A DNA stretch of 44,453 nucleotides from positions 1 to 44,453 of the forward strand of contig JAQUYD010000015.1 of NCBI GenBank assembly GCA_028692035.1, given 5' to 3'. Within the stretch, counting starts at the first letter, position 1. Each line of letters opens with the position of its first letter. This document shows, piece by piece, positions 8,232 to 20,867 of the stretch. The stretch is from Oscillospiraceae bacterium (lineage in GTDB: Bacteria > Bacillota > Clostridia > Oscillospirales > Ruminococcaceae). Both the position numbers and the translations under genes were made by a program. Below the pieces are notes generated by a model. It saw only the letters and a program-made list of their open reading frames with translations. It was not told the origin of the DNA and did not search any database.

Positions 8232-8843
8232 ATGGGTTGTTTGGTGGTGGGGCTGACCGGGCAAACCGGCGCGGGGAAAAGTACGGTTAGCCGAGCGCTG
8301 GCGGACTGTGGCATTCCGGTGATCGACTGTGACCGGCTGGCGCGGGAAGCGGTAGAACCCGGCAGCGAATGCCTCTCGCAGCTGGTCGGCGCGTTCGGTA
8401 GGGAGATTTTGCGCCCCGACGGCAGCCTGGACCGGGCGGGGATAGCTGCCATTGCCTTTCCGGATCCGGAGAGGCTGGCGGTACTCAACCGGATCACCCA
8501 TAAGGCGATTTTAGCCTTATTAAAGCGGCAGTTGGGGCTGTTGGAATCAGCGGGCGAAAAGCTAGCGGTGGTCGACGCGCCAACTCTGTTTGAAAGCGGC
8601 GCAGATCGGTTTTGTAGTGCTGTCATTTCTGTGATCGCGCCGGAGAAGCTTCGCTACAAGCGCATTTTGACCCGGGATCATTTGGAGCCAGAGGCGGCAA
8701 AAAAGCGGATGGGCGCCCAGCAAACCGACGATTTTTATACCAGGCGTTCCGATTATATACTGGTAAACGACAGCACAATAAAAGAATTGGAAGAAAAGGC
8801 CCGACGCTTGGCCCAGTTTTTACACGAGAAAGCAGGTGGATAA
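8232..8843 (+). CDS. coaE: Dephospho-CoA kinase
   Basis: A 203-residue P-loop kinase of the last step of CoA synthesis (ATP-dependent 3'-phosphorylation of dephospho-CoA). The Walker A motif GQTGAGKST is at residues 10-18, followed by the substrate-binding VIDCDRLAREAVEPG, then VVDAPTLFESG for the DAPLLFE-type motif. ATG has an AAAGGAG box. The TAA is immediately followed by the TTG of the next gene, so translation is coupled. Full length. Confidence 0.95.
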   Translation: MGCLVVGLTGQTGAGKSTVSRALADCGIPVIDCDRLAREAVEPGSECLSQLVGAFGREILRPDGSLDRAGIAAIAFPDPERLAVLNRITHKAILALLKRQLGLLESAGEKLAVVDAPTLFESGADRFCSAVISVIAPEKLRYKRILTRDHLEPEAAKKRMGAQQTDDFYTRRSDYILVNDSTIKELEEKARRLAQFLHEKAGG

Positions 8844-9410
8844 TTGGTCATTCGGAAAGGCGGCGCGTTGCTGCTGGCAGTGCTTTTGCTGGCTGGGGGC
8901 GTTTTTGGCGCAGGGAAAGCGCTGCGTTTTTTCTATCAAAAAGCATATCCACTGGGATATGGCGAGATGGTCCTAGCCGCCTGCGAAGAGCAGGGGCTGG
9001 AGCCCGCTTTTGTGTTCGCGGTCATCCGCACCGAAAGTAGTTTCCGGCCGGGGGCCGAGTCCAGTGTTGGCGCCCGGGGGCTGATGCAGATCACCGAAGA
9101 GACCTTTCAGTGGATCCAGTACCGCATGAAGGACGAAAGCGGCACGGATTACGACGATCTGTTTGACCCCGAAACCAACATCCGGTTCGGGGCCTTTCTG
9201 CTGCGGACGCTGCTGGATGAGTTCGGCAGCGAAGCCAACGCCCTATGCGCCTATCACGCGGGGTGGGGCAACGCTAAAAAATGGATGCAGGACGAAACGT
9301 ATACCCCGGACGGCCAAAATATTGAAACAATCCCTTTCGGCGATACCGGGCGGTATGTCGAAAAGGTTTTGGATACGAAAGAAACTTATAAAAAATTGTA
9401 CGAGTTCTGA
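8844..9410 (+). CDS. Lytic transglycosylase (SLT domain), membrane anchored
   Basis: A 188-residue protein. Residues 5-25 (GGALLLAVLLLAGGVFGAG) form an uncleaved signal or anchor, placing the rest outside the membrane. The SLT domain follows with FAVIRTESSFRPGAESSVGA, whose Glu is the catalytic residue, then GLMQITEETFQWI and ALCAYHAGWGNAKKW, the usual goose-lysozyme-like motifs. It cleaves peptidoglycan glycan strands to anhydro-muropeptides. The TTG start touches the coaE TAA and has AGGTGG upstream. In this lineage such small SLT proteins often lie next to coaE. Confidence 0.92.
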   Translation: MVIRKGGALLLAVLLLAGGVFGAGKALRFFYQKAYPLGYGEMVLAACEEQGLEPAFVFAVIRTESSFRPGAESSVGARGLMQITEETFQWIQYRMKDESGTDYDDLFDPETNIRFGAFLLRTLLDEFGSEANALCAYHAGWGNAKKWMQDETYTPDGQNIETIPFGDTGRYVEKVLDTKETYKKLYEF

Positions 9411-9429
9411 TTTGCGAGGAGGATGCAAA

Positions 9430-10833
9430 ATGCCACAGGAAAAAAAGACCCAGGGCCAACTTTTGGAGGAGCAGCTTTTAAGAGCGCCGAAAAACGGCGC
9501 GGAGGTGCTTTCGGACGGGGAGATCGCCAAAGCGGATGAATTCTGCGAAGGGTATAAGGCATTTTTAAAATATGCCAAAACCGAGCGGGAAGCTGTGATC
9601 CAGACGGTCAAAATCCTGAAAGAGCACGGATATGTATCGTTCGACCCGGACAAAAAGTATGCACCAGGCGACAAGGTTTATTACAACAACCGCAACAAAG
9701 CCCTTTGCTTTGCCACGATCGGTACCCGCTCCATGAAAGAAGGCATCCGGCTGGTCGCCTCCCACATCGATTCCCCGCGGGTGGATTTAAAGCCCAACCC
9801 CTTGTATGAGGACGCGGAGATCGGCTACTTTAAGACCCACTATTACGGCGGCATCCGCAAATACCAGTGGACGGCGATCCCCTTGTCGCTGCACGGCGTG
9901 ATTGTGAAAAAAGGCGGAGAGGCCGTTACCGTTTCGGTAGGGGACGAGCCCGGTGAGCCGGTGTTTTCCATTACCGACCTGCTGCCCCATCTGAGCAAGG
10001 ACCAGGACGCCCGCAAACTGGGAGACGGCGTGCGCGGCGAGGAGCTGAACATTGTCATTGGCTCCCGGCCTTTTCGAGATGACAAGGCGAGCCAAAAGGT
10101 AAAGCTTGCCATCGCCAAGCTGTTGTTCGACAAATACGGCGTTGTAGAAAACGATTTTCAGTCTGCCGATTTGCAGGCGGTTCCGGCGTTTGAACCCCGG
10201 GATGTAGGTTTTGACCGCAGTCTGATTGGCGCTTATGGCCAGGACGACAAAGTTTGTGCTTATACCTCCCTGATGGCGGCGATTGAAGCGCCGGCGCCGG
10301 AATATACCCATGTAACGGTTCTGGCCGACAAAGAGGAAGTGGGTTCCCCCGGCGCAACCGGGATGGGTTCCGACTATTTCGTCTATTTCATCAGTGACCT
10401 GGCCAAGCCTTACGGCATTGAGGGCAGGACGGTGCTGACCAATACCAAATGCCTGTCTGCCGACGTAAACTGCGCTTTCGACCCATCCTTCCCGGATGTG
10501 GCGGAGCGGCGTAACATTGCCTATGCGAACTACGGCACAGTGCTGACCAAATACACTGGCGCCCGGGGAAAATCGGGATGCAATGAGGCTACGGCCGAAT
10601 TTATGGGCTTTGTCCGCGACCTGTTTGACGGGGAGGGCGTGCTTTGGCAAACCGGAGAGATCGGCAAGGTGGATCAGGGCGGCGGTGGCACCGTTGCGGT
10701 GGAAGTTTCCAAGCACAACGCAGACGTAGTGGACATCGGCGTACCGGTACTGTCCATGCACGCGCCGTTTGAACTGGTCTCCAAAATTGATACATACATG
10801 ACCTACCGGGCGTTTAAAGCGTTTTTGAAATAA
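9430..10833 (+). CDS. M18 family zinc aminopeptidase
   Basis: A 467-residue cytosolic metalloaminopeptidase of the M18 family (yeast aminopeptidase I/ApeA type), releasing N-terminal residues, often acidic or neutral. Metal and catalytic motifs are all visible: VASHIDSPRVDLKPNP (His, Asp), LADKEEVGSPGATGM (Glu-Glu), SADVNCAFDP (Asp) and the final HAPFELVSKIDTYMTYRAF (His). ATG at 9430 has GAGGAGG 5-6 bp upstream; an upstream in-frame start at 9163 lies inside the transglycosylase gene and is rejected. Follows the transglycosylase by 19 bp. Confidence 0.95.
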   Translation: MPQEKKTQGQLLEEQLLRAPKNGAEVLSDGEIAKADEFCEGYKAFLKYAKTEREAVIQTVKILKEHGYVSFDPDKKYAPGDKVYYNNRNKALCFATIGTRSMKEGIRLVASHIDSPRVDLKPNPLYEDAEIGYFKTHYYGGIRKYQWTAIPLSLHGVIVKKGGEAVTVSVGDEPGEPVFSITDLLPHLSKDQDARKLGDGVRGEELNIVIGSRPFRDDKASQKVKLAIAKLLFDKYGVVENDFQSADLQAVPAFEPRDVGFDRSLIGAYGQDDKVCAYTSLMAAIEAPAPEYTHVTVLADKEEVGSPGATGMGSDYFVYFISDLAKPYGIEGRTVLTNTKCLSADVNCAFDPSFPDVAERRNIAYANYGTVLTKYTGARGKSGCNEATAEFMGFVRDLFDGEGVLWQTGEIGKVDQGGGGTVAVEVSKHNADVVDIGVPVLSMHAPFELVSKIDTYMTYRAFKAFLK

Positions 10834-10863
10834 AGATCGCGCCATGCGGAAAGGAAGAAAAAT

Positions 10864-11889
10864 ATGGCCTGTGTAACCCTTGGGAAAACTGGCATCCAGT
10901 CGCCCAAAAACGGCTTTGGCGCCCTGCCGATCCAGCGGGTGTCCACCGAATATGCCGCACTGCTGCTGCGAAAAGCCTATGACGCGGGATTCACCTTTTT
11001 TGATACGGCCCGGGCTTACAGCGACAGCGAAGAAAAGATTGGCCACGCGCTATCGGACGTGCGGGGAAAAATCACCATTGCGACCAAAACCGGCGCGAAG
11101 GATGTAGAGACTTTTTGGAACCATCTGGAGACCAGCTTGAGGAATCTGCGGACTGATTATATCGACTTATACCAATTTCACACGCCGTCCTTCTGCCCCA
11201 AACCGGGGGATGGAACAGGGCTGTACGAGGCGATGCTGGAAGCCAAGGCCCAGGGAAAGATCCGACACATTGGCATTACGAACCACCGCCTTGACGTGGC
11301 GGAAGAAGCGGTCCGGTCCGGCTTATATGAAACGCTGCAGTTCCCGTTTTGCTATCTTGCTACCGAAAAGGATTTGGCGCTGGTCCAGCTTTGCCGGGAG
11401 CATAATGTGGGCTTTATCGCCATGAAGGGCCTTTCCGGCGGGCTTTTGACCCGGTCAGACGCCGCCTATGCTTGGCTGGATCAGTTTGACAACGTACTGC
11501 CGATCTGGGGCGTACAGCGGGAAAGCGAGCTAGACGAGTTCATCCGTTATTTTGACCAGCCCCCTGTGGTCACAGGGGAAATCCGGGAATTGATCGAAAA
11601 GGACCGCCGGGAACTGATCGGCAATTTCTGCCGGGCCTGCGGGTATTGTATGCCCTGCCCCATGGGCATTCAGATCAACTCCTGCGCGCGTATGTCCCAG
11701 CTGATCCGGCGCAGTCCATCGGCCGGATGGCTCAGCGAAGAGAGCCAGCAGATGATGATGAATATTGAAAGCTGTGTAGAGTGCGGCCAATGTAAATCCA
11801 AGTGCCCCTATGGGTTGGATACGCCGGCGCTATTAAAGCAGAATCTGGTGGATTATAAAAATATCCTCGCAGGAAAAGTAGAGATTTAA
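10864..11889 (+). CDS. Aldo/keto reductase with C-terminal ferredoxin-like cluster domain
   Basis: A 341-residue protein. The AKR TIM barrel spans residues 1-250: FTFFDTARAYSDSEEKIG carries the catalytic Asp and Tyr, then ATKTG (Lys) and DLYQFHTP (His). Residues 255-320 hold two Cys clusters, CRACGYCMPCPMGI and CVECGQCKSKCPYG, for two iron-sulfur clusters. This fused form is common in anaerobes and probably links a ferredoxin-type donor to reduction of an unknown carbonyl substrate. ATG has a GGAAAGGAAG box. A strong terminator directly follows, closing the transcription unit. Confidence 0.92.
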   Translation: MACVTLGKTGIQSPKNGFGALPIQRVSTEYAALLLRKAYDAGFTFFDTARAYSDSEEKIGHALSDVRGKITIATKTGAKDVETFWNHLETSLRNLRTDYIDLYQFHTPSFCPKPGDGTGLYEAMLEAKAQGKIRHIGITNHRLDVAEEAVRSGLYETLQFPFCYLATEKDLALVQLCREHNVGFIAMKGLSGGLLTRSDAAYAWLDQFDNVLPIWGVQRESELDEFIRYFDQPPVVTGEIRELIEKDRRELIGNFCRACGYCMPCPMGIQINSCARMSQLIRRSPSAGWLSEESQQMMMNIESCVECGQCKSKCPYGLDTPALLKQNLVDYKNILAGKVEI

Positions 11890-11900
11890 AATCTCCATCA

Positions 11901-11942
11901 AAAAAAGGACTGTGCCCGGCGTACCGGTAACAGTCCTTTTTT
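11901..11942 (+). terminator. Intrinsic terminator after the aldo/keto reductase
   Basis: Arms AAAAAAGGACTGT and ACAGTCCTTTTTT pair perfectly around a ~16-nt loop that itself contains CCGG...CCGG, and the 3' arm ends in T6. It separates this operon from rpoB. Confidence 0.9.
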
Positions 11943-12054
11943 CCCTTGTTTGAAGCCGGGAAATTTTGCCAATGCTATTTAGACCTGAGAAGGCATTTTG
12001 CGTTTTTGACATAAAAAACTGCCCGAAAAAATCCGGACAATCCTACAAAATCTA

Positions 12055-12083
12055 TTGACAAGCCTTCCAAAGTATCATATAAT
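12055..12083 (+). promoter_or_regulatory. Consensus sigma-A promoter of rpoB-rpoC
   Basis: TTGACA (12055-12060), exactly 17 bp, TATAAT (12078-12083): both hexamers match the consensus perfectly. Expected transcription start is near 12090, giving a leader of about 160 nt before rpoB. Confidence 0.9.
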
Positions 12084-12103
12084 TATTAAATGTATCACAA
12101 TGG

Positions 12104-12129
12104 ATAGTTATGCCATTCAACATAGCTAT
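12104..12129 (+). promoter_or_regulatory. Hairpin in the rpoB leader
   Basis: Arms ATAGTTATG and CATAGCTAT form a 9-bp stem (one GU pair) with an 8-nt loop, starting about 14 nt after the predicted transcript end. No T-run follows, so it is not a terminator. The rest of 12130-12249 holds no gene. It could stabilise the mRNA or bind an autoregulator; untested. Confidence 0.4.
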
Positions 12130-12249
12130 TATAGCAGACGATACGGGAAAAAGCAATAGGATTTTGCAAAAACTACAGGAAGGTTCCAAACGGTGTTTGT
12201 AGCAATTGCATAATCGCATTGGCAATAGATGAATGGAGTGAGTAAGCCT

Positions 12250-16020
<3,771 letters not shown>

Positions 16021-16031
16021 CCGGTGATTTA

Positions 16032-16068
16032 GCCGGGCACGGCACCTTACCATAGGATGCGGCCCGGC
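16032..16068 (+). repeat. Inverted repeat between rpoB and rpoC
   Basis: GCCGGGC (16032-16038) and GCCCGGC (16062-16068) pair perfectly within the 100-bp gap between the two genes; no T-run follows, so read-through is expected. It may be an RNA processing or stability element. Confidence 0.4.
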
Positions 16069-16120
16069 AAACCCTGTTTGGATTACCGCTCACGAGTTTA
16101 TACAGGAAGAAGGATCGCAC

Positions 16121-19100
16121 TTGGAATTTAATGTTTTTGAATCGATCAAAATCGGCTTGGCGTCTCCCGACCAGATCCGGCAGTGGTCCCACGGCGTAGT
16201 GGAAAAGCCTGAGACCATCAACTACCGCACGCTGAAACCAGAACGGGACGGCTTGTTCTGTGAACGGATTTTTGGGCCGACCAAGGACTGGGAATGCTAT
16301 TGCGGAAAATATAAACGCTTGCGCTACAAAGGCAAGGTCTGCGAGCGCTGCGGCGTTGAGGTAACCCGCGCCAAGGTCCGCCGGGAACGGATGGGCCATA
16401 TCGAATTGGCGGCGCCGGTTTCCCACATCTGGTATTTTAAGGGGATCCCGTCCCGGATGGGGCTTATTTTGGATATGTCGCCCCGCCTGTTGGAGAAGGT
16501 GCTGTATTTCGCATCCTATGTGGTGATCGACCCCGGTCAGACGCCGCTGGAGCCAAAACAGCTGCTGAATGAAAAAGAGTACCGCGAAATGCGGGAGAAA
16601 TACGAGGACGATTTTAAGGCGGGTATGGGCGCGGAAGCGATAAAAGAACTGCTGGCCCAGATCGACCTGGAGAAGCTTTACAACGAACTGATGGAGGAGC
16701 TGGAGAATGCTTCCGGTCAGAAAAGGATCCGCCTGCTCAAACGGCTGGAGGTTGTAGAGGCGTTCAAAAAATCCGGCAACAACCCGACCTGGATGATCCT
16801 GGATGTGGTTCCGGTTATCCCGCCGGACATTCGCCCCATGGTGCAGCTGGACGGCGGCCGTTTTGCCACCAGCGATTTAAACGATTTGTATCGCCGGGTG
16901 ATCAACCGGAATAACCGGCTGAAACGTCTGCTAGAGCTGGGCGCGCCGGATATCATTGTCCGCAATGAAAAGCGTATGCTGCAGGAAGCGGTAGACGCTC
17001 TGATCGACAACGGCCGCCGCGGCCGCCCGGTCACCGGCCCCAACAACCGGCCATTGAAATCTTTGTCCGATATGCTCAAGGGCAAGCAGGGCCGATTCCG
17101 CCAGAATCTGCTGGGCAAGCGCGTCGACTACTCCGGCCGTTCGGTTATCGTAGTGGGCCCGGAACTGAAAATGTATCAATGCGGCCTGCCGAAAGAAATG
17201 GCGTTGGAGCTGTTTAAGCCCTTTGTCATGAAGCGCCTGGTGGACACCGGCGCGGCGACCAACATCAAAAACGCCAGAAAAATGGTGGAGCGTGCCCGCA
17301 CCGAGGTTTGGGACGCGTTGGATATCGTTATTAAGGATCATCCGGTGCTTTTGAACCGCGCGCCTACTCTGCACAGACTGGGCATCCAGGCGTTTGAACC
17401 GGTGCTGGTCGAGGGCCGCGCCTTAAAGCTGCATCCGCTGGTTTGTACGGCGTATAACGCCGACTTTGACGGCGACCAGATGGCGGTTCATGTGCCCCTA
17501 TCTGCGGAAGCCCAGGCAGAGGCCCGCTTCCTGATGCTGGCGGCCAATAACCTGTTGAAACCCTCCGACGGCCGCCCGGTTGCGGTGCCGACCCAGGATA
17601 TGGTTCTTGGTTCTTATTACCTGACGCTGGAAAAAGACGGGGAGCCCGGCGAGGGCAAAGCATTTACCAGTGTGGATGAGGCAATGATGGCCTACAATGA
17701 GGGCGTTATTGGCCTGCATGCCAAAATTAAGGTGCGCAAAACCAAGGTGATCGAAGGGGAGACCTATTCTCAGATCATTGAGACCACCATGGGCCGGATC
17801 ATCTTCAACGACCCAATCCCACAGGATTTGGGTTATGTAGACCGCAGCAAGCCGGAAAACATGTTCAAGCTGGAAGTCGAGTTCTTGGTCGGCAAAAAGC
17901 AGCTGGGAGAGATCATTGAAAAGTGCATCCGGATGCATGGTACTGCCACGACCGCTGAGGTGCTGGATAAAATCAAAGCCCAGGGCTTTAAATACTCCAC
18001 CCGCAGCGCGATTACTGTCGCAGTCTGCGACGCGGTAATCCCGCCGCAGAAGAAGGAACTGATGGATGAGGCCGATCAAAAGATCGACAAAATTACCAAG
18101 CAGTACCGCAGGGGTTTGATCTCTAACGATGAGCGCTACCAGATGGTTATCAAAACCTGGAACGAGACCACCGATAAAGTGGCGGACGCGCTAAAAAACA
18201 ACCTGGATAAATACAACCCCATCTTTATGATGGCAGATTCTGGAGCCCGTGGTAGTATGAACCAGATCCGGCAGCTGGCCGGTATGCGTGGCTTGATTGC
18301 CAACACCTCCGGTAAGGCCATTGAGATCCCTATTCGGGCCAACTACCGTGAGGGCCTGAACATTTTGGAATATTTTATTTCCTCCAGAGGCGCGCGGAAA
18401 GGTTTGGCCGATACCGCGCTGCGTACCGCCGACTCGGGCTATTTGACCCGCCGTCTGGTGGACGTTTCGCAGGAGGTCATTATCCGCCAGCATGACTGCG
18501 GCACCCACGAAGGCATTGAAGTCTGCGATATCCGCGACGGCAATGAAATGATTGAGCCGTTCGCCGAGCGTTTGATGGGCCGTTATCCGGTGGAGGATGT
18601 GCTTCATCCCAAAACGGGCGAGCTGTTGGTATCTAAAGATAGGATGATGAACGAGAGCGATGCTCAAAAAATTGTCGCTGCGGGCATTACCAAGCTGAAG
18701 ATCCGCTCGATCCTCAACTGTGAGTCCAAGTATGGCGTCTGCGCCAAGTGCTATGGAGACAACTTGGCCAACGGCAAGCCCGTTGCGGTGGGCGAAGCGG
18801 TAGGTATTATCGCGGCCCAGTCCATCGGCGAACCCGGCACCCAGCTGACCATGCGTACCTTCCACACGGGCGGTATCGCGTCGGCAGACGACATTACCCA
18901 GGGCCTTCCCCGTGTTGAGGAGCTGTTCGAGGCCAGAAAACCCAAGCGCCAGGCAATCATCAGCAAAACCGCCGGTGATGTGCGGATGGAGGAGATCAAG
19001 AAAAACCGCCATATCGTGGTGTTCAATAAGGAAACCCTGGAGGAGGAGAGTTACCTCATTCCGTACGGTTCCCGTTTGAAAGTCGCCGAAGGCGACCGTG

Positions 19101-19675
19101 TCGAGGCCGGCGATATGCTGACCGAAGGTGCGGTGAATCCCCATGACGTATTGGCGATCAAAGGGCCGCTGGCCGTTCAGGATTACTTGATTCAGGAAGT
19201 GCAGCGTGTTTACCGGATGCAGGGCGTTGACATCAACGATAAGCATATTGAGGTCATTGTCCGCCAGATGATGCGCAAATGCCGCGTTGAAGATGCCGGC
19301 AGCACAAACTTGATTACTGGTTCGCTGATTGACAAGGCAGAATTGAGCGAGAAAAACCGCGAAATCCGCGCACGGATTTCCGCCGGGGAAGAGGGCTTGC
19401 AGGAAGCGACTGCTTCTACGCTGCTTTTGGGGATCACCAAGGCGTCTCTGGCAACCGACAGTTTCTTGTCTGCGGCGTCTTTCCAGGAGACCACCCGTGT
19501 CCTGACCGAAGCGGCAATCAAAGGCAAGGTCGATCCGCTGCTAGGGCTCAAAGAGAACGTCATCATCGGTAAGCTGGTTCCGGCCGGCACCGGGATGAGC
19601 TGCTATTCCGACGTGGAGTATCAGGGCGTTAATGCAAACCCGTACTTTAACGACATCAAAATCGATGTGGAATAG
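16121..19675 (+). CDS. rpoC: DNA-directed RNA polymerase beta' subunit
   Basis: A 1184-residue beta' subunit. The N-terminal zinc site is [20 protein letters not shown]; the universal catalytic motif [12 protein letters not shown] begins at residue 446 and supplies the three Asp that hold the active-site Mg; the second zinc site is near CAKCYGDN; the bridge/trigger-loop region follows with [19 protein letters not shown]. The start is TTG ([20 protein letters not shown] matches the family N-terminus) behind AGAAGGA. Full length for Clostridia. Its own terminator follows at 19776, with no rpsL/rpsG/fusA downstream. Confidence 0.97.
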   Translation: MEFNVFESIKIGLASPDQIRQWSHGVVEKPETINYRTLKPERDGLFCERIFGPTKDWECYCGKYKRLRYKGKVCERCGVEVTRAKVRRERMGHIELAAPVSHIWYFKGIPSRMGLILDMSPRLLEKVLYFASYVVIDPGQTPLEPKQLLNEKEYREMREKYEDDFKAGMGAEAIKELLAQIDLEKLYNELMEELENASGQKRIRLLKRLEVVEAFKKSGNNPTWMILDVVPVIPPDIRPMVQLDGGRFATSDLNDLYRRVINRNNRLKRLLELGAPDIIVRNEKRMLQEAVDALIDNGRRGRPVTGPNNRPLKSLSDMLKGKQGRFRQNLLGKRVDYSGRSVIVVGPELKMYQCGLPKEMALELFKPFVMKRLVDTGAATNIKNARKMVERARTEVWDALDIVIKDHPVLLNRAPTLHRLGIQAFEPVLVEGRALKLHPLVCTAYNADFDGDQMAVHVPLSAEAQAEARFLMLAANNLLKPSDGRPVAVPTQDMVLGSYYLTLEKDGEPGEGKAFTSVDEAMMAYNEGVIGLHAKIKVRKTKVIEGETYSQIIETTMGRIIFNDPIPQDLGYVDRSKPENMFKLEVEFLVGKKQLGEIIEKCIRMHGTATTAEVLDKIKAQGFKYSTRSAITVAVCDAVIPPQKKELMDEADQKIDKITKQYRRGLISNDERYQMVIKTWNETTDKVADALKNNLDKYNPIFMMADSGARGSMNQIRQLAGMRGLIANTSGKAIEIPIRANYREGLNILEYFISSRGARKGLADTALRTADSGYLTRRLVDVSQEVIIRQHDCGTHEGIEVCDIRDGNEMIEPFAERLMGRYPVEDVLHPKTGELLVSKDRMMNESDAQKIVAAGITKLKIRSILNCESKYGVCAKCYGDNLANGKPVAVGEAVGIIAAQSIGEPGTQLTMRTFHTGGIASADDITQGLPRVEELFEARKPKRQAIISKTAGDVRMEEIKKNRHIVVFNKETLEEESYLIPYGSRLKVAEGDRVEAGDMLTEGAVNPHDVLAIKGPLAVQDYLIQEVQRVYRMQGVDINDKHIEVIVRQMMRKCRVEDAGSTNLITGSLIDKAELSEKNREIRARISAGEEGLQEATASTLLLGITKASLATDSFLSAASFQETTRVLTEAAIKGKVDPLLGLKENVIIGKLVPAGTGMSCYSDVEYQGVNANPYFNDIKIDVE

Positions 19676-19775
19676 CTTTATGGCGAGCAGATAGCGATCA
19701 AACGGCATGGCCCCGCGAATGGTTAGATAGGGCTTGAGCAAAAGGCAAACAATATCAATGCCGAAAATTACGTGT

Positions 19776-19813
19776 AAAAAAACAGGGTAGGAAAAATCCT
19801 ACCCTGTTTTTTT
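19776..19813 (+). terminator. Intrinsic terminator of rpoBC
   Basis: Perfect stem AAAAAAACAGGGTAGG / CCTACCCTGTTTTTTT with a short AAAAAT loop and T7. Confidence 0.95.
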
Positions 19814-19931
19814 ATGCAACCTGTCTGTCAGCCATTAAGGTTGCTTTCAATACTTCTTTATCGGCTTTCACGATTTCTTTCGGCGCTCGATTTGTTAATA
19901 ACTCTTTTGCGTGTGGTTCGGCCCTTTTGCA
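19812..19931 (-). pseudogene. Orphan coding remnant downstream of rpoC
   Basis: On the minus strand an open stretch after a TGA at 19932-19934 reads CKRAEPHAKELLTNRAPKEI, continues in normal-looking codons and stops at TAA 19814-19812, inside the rpoC terminator. Just upstream on the same strand another frame reads VNNIVNNRELPTEDEVI before a stop. Both have protein-like composition but no start or ribosome binding site in order, so this looks like the shredded end of a lost gene in the 340 bp between rpoC and the tRNA. Family not recognised. Confidence 0.3.
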
Positions 19932-20101
19932 TCAGAAAATTTTCTACGCCCTAAATCACTTCATCTTCGGTCGGTAATTCTCTGTTGTTCACGATATTGT
20001 TCACCCCTGCGTGTTGATTTGTAGATACTTCTCCCACGGACAAGCGATAGATTTTAGTTGGATTTTATCTATAGATAATAAAAAGAATATATCATATAAA
20101 C

Positions 20102-20141
20102 AAAGGGAAGTCGACTGTTTTACAACAATCGACTTCCCTTT
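20102..20141 (-). terminator. Terminator of the tRNA-Pro transcript
   Basis: A perfect 13-bp stem (AAAGGGAAGTCGA at 20102-20114, TCGACTTCCCTTT at 20129-20141). On the minus strand it lies 12 nt after the tRNA 3' end and is followed by GTTTATAT. Confidence 0.75.
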
Positions 20142-20152
20142 TAAGATCGGTC

Positions 20153-20228
20153 TGGTCTGAGTGACGGGACTTGAACCCACGGCCTCTACCACCCCAAGGT
20201 AGCGCGCTACCAACTGCGCCACACCCAG
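20153..20228 (-). tRNA. tRNA-Pro (anticodon GGG)
   Basis: A full cloverleaf on the minus strand, 76 nt with encoded CCA: acceptor CTGGGTG/CACTCAG (one GU), D stem GCGC/GCGC, anticodon stem CTACC/GGTAG around TTGGGGT with anticodon GGG at 34-36, T loop TTCAAGT. It reads CCC and CCU. TATTATAAT about 10 bp upstream of its 5' end on the minus strand is the likely -10 region. Confidence 0.95.
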
Positions 20229-20380
20229 ATATTTTGCGAAGATTATAATAACACAGATTTTTGAGAAAAGCAAGTGCCTTTTTGGTTTTTCTGGTTTCTT
20301 CCCGCCCGACTTTTTTCAAATTTGTAAAGGCCGGTTGTAAATCAAAGGATTTTAGAGAATTTAAAAGGATTTCAGCGATA

Positions 20381-20416
20381 AAACCGGATAAAAACGTGTT
20401 TTATCCGGTTTTTTTC
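20381..20416 (+). terminator. Orphan terminator-like hairpin upstream of the pot operon
   Basis: Arms AAACCGGATAAAA and TTTTATCCGGTTT pair perfectly around ACGTG, followed by T-rich DNA. No plus-strand gene precedes it after the rpoC terminator at 19776, so it either insulates the pot promoter or ends an unannotated transcript. Confidence 0.7.
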
Positions 20417-20457
20417 ACTTAAATCCCGTTTTTTACAAGAAAAACCCATAAAAACAA

Positions 20458-20485
20458 TTGACAAATTTTTGCATTATGTTATAGT
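20458..20485 (+). promoter_or_regulatory. Promoter of potABCD
   Basis: TTGACA (20458-20463), 16 bp, TATAGT (20480-20485). Expected transcription start near 20492, about 375 nt ahead of potA. Confidence 0.7.
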
Positions 20486-20491
20486 TGTAGT

Positions 20492-20867
20492 CGCTGCGTA
20501 TTGCCGCATGAAAACGGCAGTACCTTTGCATCTGTGCACGCCGGAGCATCCGGCAAAAATCCGATAGCCTTTTGCCTAATAGCGAAACGCCCTGGATACG
20601 GGGGCGGCCTTTTCTGACGGCATAAGGCGAAACGTCCAGTTCAGGTACCGCCTAAAACGAACGGGATTTCCGTTACGATTAGAACAAGCCTTTTGCGGGG
20701 AGCGGTATAAAAAGCTGGATGGGGTCAACAAGGTTTTATACTGCGGCGGCGGGGTTCCCGCCGGCTGATTGCCCGTACCGCAGTCGGGCGGGAAGCGTGA
20801 ACGGCACAGCGCATCGCTTCCGGGAATTTTACTTGTGAGACTTAAAATCCGCAAAGGGGGATGCAAA
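20492..20867 (+). promoter_or_regulatory. Long structured leader of potABCD; candidate cis-regulatory RNA
   Basis: The 375-nt gap between promoter and potA holds no convincing gene but many strong helices: TGCCG/CGGCA (near 20510), GCCGG/CCGGC (near 20545), AACGG/CCGTT (near 20660), an 11-bp helix GCGGTATAAAA (20702-20712) with TTTTATACTGC (20734-20744), a 7-bp hairpin CGGCGGG/CCCGCCG (20747-20763) and GGAAGCG/CGCTTCC (20791-20821). ACTGCGG (20740-20746) can instead pair with CCGCAGT (20778-20784), which would break the 11-bp helix: an either/or arrangement. Two related stretches containing CGAAACG(C/T)CC occur near 20581 and 20630. It does not match a riboswitch class I can recall. Role as a sensor is inference. 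Confidence 0.5.

Noticed and set aside
20769-20867. Longer potA N-terminus
   Set aside because: The extension lacks a ribosome binding site, and the family starts at the ATG at 20868 behind GGGGG.
20492-20867. Known c-di-AMP (ydaO), T-box or guanidine riboswitch in the pot leader
   Set aside because: None of the conserved cores I know for these classes is visible, and there is no specifier loop or T-box sequence.
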